From Cepaea nemoralis (lineage: Eukaryota > Mollusca > Gastropoda > Stylommatophora > Helicidae), in the NCBI GenBank assembly GCA_014155875.1, contig JACEFZ010011711.1:224352-288351 (forward strand): a stretch of 64,000 bases of DNA. Reading direction: 5' to 3'. How positions within the stretch are numbered: the first letter of the stretch is position 1; the number at the start of each line of letters is the position of its first letter. Both the position numbers and the translations under genes were made by a program. Below, one piece after another: positions 59,819 through 64,000 of this stretch. Under the pieces are notes generated by a model. The model saw nothing but the letters and a program-made list of their open reading frames with translations. It was not told where the DNA came from and searched no databases.

Positions 59819-61223
59819 GTCATCACTGCCGAGTGTCGATTGTCCTATAACAATATGGGTCTAGAACCACATCACTGCCCGAGTGTCGATTGTGCCTATA
59901 ACAATATGGGTCTAGAACCACATCACTGCCCGAGTGTCGATTGTCCTATAACAATATGGGTCTAGAACCACATCACTGCCCGAGTGTCGATTGTCCTATA
60001 ACAATATGGGTCTAGAACCACATCACTGCCCGAGTGTCGATTGTCCTATAACAATATGGGTCTAGAACCACATCACTGCCCGAGTGTCGATTGTCCTATA
60101 ACAATATGGGTCTAGAACCACATCACTGCCCGAGTGTCGATTGTCCTATAACAATATGGGTCTAGAACCACATCACTGCCCGAGTGTCGATTGTCCTATA
60201 ACAATATGGGTCTAGAACCACATCACTGCCCGAGTGTCGATTGTCCTATAACAATATGGGTCTAGAACCACATCACTGCCCGAGTGTCGATTGTCCTATA
60301 ACAATATGGGTCTAGAACCACATCACTGCCCGAGTGTCGATTGTCCTATAACAATATGGGTCTAGAACCACATCACTGCCCGAGTGTCGATTGTCCTATA
60401 ACAATATGGGTCTAGAACCACATCACTGCCCGAGTGTCGATTGTCCTATAACAATATGGGTCTAGAACCACATCACTGCCCGAGTGTCGATTGTCCTATA
60501 ACAATATGGGTCTAGAACCACATCACTGCCCGAGTGTCGATTGTCCTATAACAATATGGGTCTAGAACCACATCACTGCCCGAGTGTCGATTGTCCTATA
60601 ACAATATGGGTCTAGAACCACATCACTGCCCGAGTGTCGATTGTCCTATAACAATATGTGTCTAGAACCACATCACTGCCCGAGTGTCGATTGTCCTATA
60701 ACAATATGGGTCTAGAACCACATCACTGCCCGAGTGTCGATTTTCCTATCACAATATGGGTCTAGAACCACATCACTGCCCGAGTGTCGATTGGCCTGTA
60801 AGAATATGGATCTAGAACCACATCACTGCCCGAGTGTCGATTGTTCTATAACAATATGGGTCTAGAACCACATCACTGCCCGAGTGTCGATTGTTCTATA
60901 ACAATATGGGTCTAGAACCACATCACTGCCCGAGTGTCGATTGTTCTATAACAATATGGGTCTAGAACCACATCACTGCCCGAGTGTCCATTGTTCTATA
61001 ACAATATGGGTCTAGAACCACATCACTGCCCGAGTGTCGATTGGCCTATAATAATATGGGACTAGAACCACATCACTGCCCGAGTGTCGATTGTTCTATA
61101 ACAATATGGGTCTAGAACCGCATCACTGCCCGAGTGTCGATTGTTCTATAACAATATGGGTCTAGAACCACATCACTGCCCGAGTGTCGATTATTCTATA
61201 ACAATATGGGTCTAGAACCACAT
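59819..61223. repeat. Minisatellite, unit 50 bp, about 28 copies (copy B)
   Basis: Same unit as 35980-36499 (ACAATATGGGTCTAGAACCA type). The first two thirds are almost perfect. From 60720 onward variants with TTGTTCTATA or TTGGCCTATA are clustered. It stops abruptly at 61223, where a LINE begins. Confidence 0.97.
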
Positions 61224-62763
61224 CCCATAGATTCCCTTGATGTCTGTTGCAGAAGTATATAAATATCTCTCAAATCTCAAAGCAACAAGTTCAGAAGGCC
61301 TAGATGGTATCAGTAATAGAATTTTTCGGTGTGCTGCACCTATTATTAGTGAGTCCTTAACGTTCATATATAACCAGTGCCTGTCCAAAATCTACTTTCC
61401 ATCTGCCTTTAAAGTTGCTAAAGTGTATCCTCTACTTAAAAATGGCTCAACTGATATTAGCGTCTTGGGTAATTATAGACCTATTTCCTTACTATCGTCG
61501 CTATCAAAGCCATTAGAAAAACACATGGATAAAATAACACTACATCATTTAATTAACAACGATCTAATAATTGACAGTCAATCTGGGTTTCGACCTAAAT
61601 ATTCTTGCCATAGTGCCCTTACAAAAATGACCGATAACTGGCATCTTTGTATCAACAATGGCAACATTTGTGGATCAGTATTTGTAGACTTTAAAAAAGC
61701 GTTTGATATGGTAGATCATGATATTTTAATTAGAAAATTAAAACACATGAAGACTAGCACCAACATGGTGAACCTAATTACGTCATTTTTATCTGACAGA
61801 CAACAAGTAGTGTCCTTCATAACTGTCTATCAAGACCCACACAACTTAATTTTGGGGTGCCTCAGGGCTCAATACTAGGTCCGCTGCTTTTTGCAGTGTA
61901 TATTAACGATCTTCCTTTATACCTCAATACTTCGTGTGACCTATTTGCGGACGACTGTACTATTTACACAAGTCAAGAGAGCCTTTGTGACTTAGAGAGC
62001 TCTTTACAAAACGAACTTGACAACATTAGTAGATGGAGCAACATCGAGAAAACCAAATCCATGCTAATAACGACCAGACAAAAACTACAGACCCTAGCCA
62101 TAACTGCGACACCGCTCGAGCTCCACGTGGACCGTTACCTATAATTAATGAAAATGAACATAAAACATTAGGTCTTTTAATTGACAGACATTTAAACTGG
62201 AGCCCTCATGTTCACGTCCTTACCAAGAGAATAGCACAAAAAGTTTAGCCAACTTGCTAAAATTCAACACTTTTTGGATGAAAGCACACGAAAAATATTC
62301 TATGCATCCTATATCCAATCACCTCTCGATTATTGTTCCACAGTCTGGGATGGTTGCCCTAAATCTAATTATGAAACGATTGTGTTCGCTTCAAAACCGC
62401 GCTATACGTCTGGTGTCTAGCATAAAGCACGTTAAAAGTATAAATTATACAGCCATCTAAGACTTCTACCACTTCAAAAGCGCTTCCTTTTTAACAAAGC
62501 CAAATTAGTGAATAAAATTATATCTGAAAATACCCCAGAGTATCTTCTAACCGTTAATTCAATCTAATGCAATGAACAGTAAGCGCTTAAATTTATTACA
62601 GCTTCCTAAGCCTAGATTGGACTTATACAAAACTTGTTTCGCATATTCTGTGCTCACTTGTGGAATAGCCTTCCACAAGAAACTGAAAACACCAATGAGT
62701 CCCTACACATTCAACCGAAAACTCTTTCAATACTTACTTCATACCGACTATATGCCTCCATAA
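61224..62763 (+). pseudogene. CR1/L2-like LINE, RT domain and C-terminus
   Basis: The plus strand begins inside the N-terminal RT region (SVAEVYKYLSNLKATSSEG, 61240) and continues NYRPISLLSSLSKPLEKHMD, SGFRPKYSCHSALTK and VFVDFKKAFDMVDHD (61680). After a one-base shift near 61850 it reads PQGSILGPLLFAVYINDLPL and an intact CDLFADDCTIYTS (61935). It then has LGLLIDRHLNWSPHVHVLTK, QNRAIRLVSSIKHV and LPKPRLDLYKTCF, ending LLHTDYMPP at 62760. Several frameshifts are present. The 5' end joins the 50-bp minisatellite directly, consistent with a 5'-truncated insertion. Close relative of 31435-31990. Confidence 0.9.
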
Positions 62764-64000
62764 GTCACCTACTAGTATCATTTTCATGAGTGAGAGTGAT
62801 GAGTATACATCGCGGGCCCGATGAGTGTAAAAAAGGGGGGGTGTTGTGGACATTGTGTGAGAGATTTGTTGAGAATGATGAATCTGAGGAAATGGGTGTG
62901 TTGTGTGTCGCCTGCTGTGTGATAAGTGTAAGTTAGAGAGTCAGCGAGTAAATGAGTGAGTAAGGAGCGTGAGGAGTGAGAGAAAATTTTGGGGGTATGG
63001 GGTTTATTGCTCGAATATATGTGAGAGCGATGGTGTGTAAAAGAGAGCGGGGGTGAATGAGAGGTGCATGGGGGAAGTGTGATTATGTGTGTGCACGTCT
63101 GGATGGGTGTACATGTGGTGTACGGTGTATCTGCGTGTGCCTCTGTTGTATGTCTGAAACCGTGTTAAAAGTTGCGTTCATGTTTTTTAAATGCGTTTTT
63201 ATGCAGTGCGTGGGATATGTTGCATAATTTAGTGGTGTGTGGTGTTGTGTGTTGTGTCTCGTGTTGTTCGTTTTTTTGGTGGTAAGTGTCATGCTGGGAG
63301 TGTAGCGAGGGAGTGTAATTCGGTGTTTGTGAGTAAAGTGTGAGTAATATAGGATTTGGTGGTTTTTTATGTACATGTTGGAGAAAGAAAAGAGAGAGAG
63401 AGAAAGAGGAGAAGGAGAGAGAGAGAGAGAAGGGGAGAGAAGAGAGGAGAGTTGTAAATCGCATTTCAGTACTGCTTTCCATATTTTTTTTTGTATTCTC
63501 ATCTTTCATATTTCAGGTATCGTTTAAAAGCCACTTGATTGTCCTGTAACATTCCCTTTCCCACACACCCCACACTAATATATATAATATATTTTATATA
63601 TATATATATATTATACATACATATAATATTATTTTTTTGGGGGGTTTTTTCATCTTACTTTTGTATCCTTTATTTTATCATATTAAAAATACCTTACTGA
63701 TGTATGAGAGAGAGAGGAGAGAGAGAGAGAAGAGAAGAGAGAGAAGAGAGAGAGAAAAAAGAGCAAGAAGAGAAGAGAGAGAGTTAAATTTCATCACTAA
63801 TTTTTACGCTTTTTTTTTTTTTGGGGGGGTGAATGGTGTGTGGAAATTGTGTGGGTTGGGAGATGAGTGGTAAAGGGGGTTGGGGGATAGTGTGGGGGGG
63901 TCGTGAATGGGATAATGCTGCGTGGGTGGGGGGTGTGGGTGGGTGGGTAAATTAAATGGGTGGAAATGTTGTGTGGGTGCGAGAATGTTTTATGGGGGAT
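62764..64000 (+). mobile_element. Low-complexity 3' UTR of the LINE, continues past right edge
   Basis: The sequence after the LINE stop is G-rich GT/GA DNA: GTGTGT and GAGTGAG tracts, (GA)n at 63385-63450 and 63705-63785, then a TCATCACTAATTTTTACGC block (63793) and GGGTGGG-type DNA to the edge. That block is also found at the 5' end of the GT-rich tract at 26715 (minus strand), supporting one shared 3' UTR architecture. The conserved tail with AATAAA is not reached in this window. Confidence 0.7.

Noticed and set aside
59819..61223. CRISPR-like regular repeats (also at 45785-48933, 50300-53256 and 55749-57450)
   Set aside because: The units are directly abutting with no unique spacers, no cas genes are present and the context is eukaryotic, so these are satellites.

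Overview
This window looks like intergenic repeat DNA from an animal genome, most likely a lophotrochozoan and possibly a mollusc. The evidence is many decayed non-LTR retrotransposons (LINEs) from at least six lineages, tRNA-derived SINEs, a dead mariner transposase, a hAT-type miniature element, LTR-type insertions with target-site duplications, and a large share of minisatellite and microsatellite DNA. One LINE lineage (endonuclease, reverse transcriptase, RNase H) resembles the nimbus/I-type elements known from freshwater snails. That is recalled family knowledge, not a search result. I found no convincing host protein gene, rRNA, functional tRNA gene or CRISPR array.

Layout. 1-7.2 kb: minus-strand LINE remains (an RT fragment at the left edge, a nearly full-length CR1/L2-like ORF2 at 3-6.5 kb, a C-terminal scrap at 7 kb), one SINE, one coiled-coil reading frame and a long CA run. 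7.3-9.0 kb: a mariner transposase interrupted by a solo LTR. 10.6-17 kb: an I-like LINE whose RNase H domain is split by a 2.8-kb LTR-type insertion. 17-24.6 kb: SINEs, minisatellites and two LINE fragments on the plus strand. 24.8-32 kb: very long CA/CT-rich DNA that I interpret as the expanded 3' untranslated regions of CR1/L2-like LINEs, with a LINE C-terminus at 31.5-32 kb. 32.1-36.5 kb and 54.7-61.2 kb: two copies, A and B, of one segmental duplication containing three minisatellites in the same order. 36.5-37.5 kb: a hAT miniature element and a SINE inside a 40-bp tandem repeat. 38.5-45 kb: two plus-strand LINEs separated by a 67-bp minisatellite. 45-53 kb: long satellites of 44 bp and 41 bp units, the first interrupted by a solo LTR. 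61.2-64 kb: another CR1/L2-like LINE and its low-complexity 3' region.

The genes here do not form a pathway. What can be read is a history of nested insertions. At several places (mariner with LTR, LINE with SINE, I-like LINE with LTR element, satellite with LTR), removing the insert and one target-site copy rejoins the interrupted sequence exactly or nearly so. The most unusual observation is that at least one long minisatellite (50-bp unit, 8 copies in A and about 34 in B) is a tandem expansion inside the coding sequence of a LINE reverse transcriptase C-terminus. The 44-bp satellite may have a similar origin.
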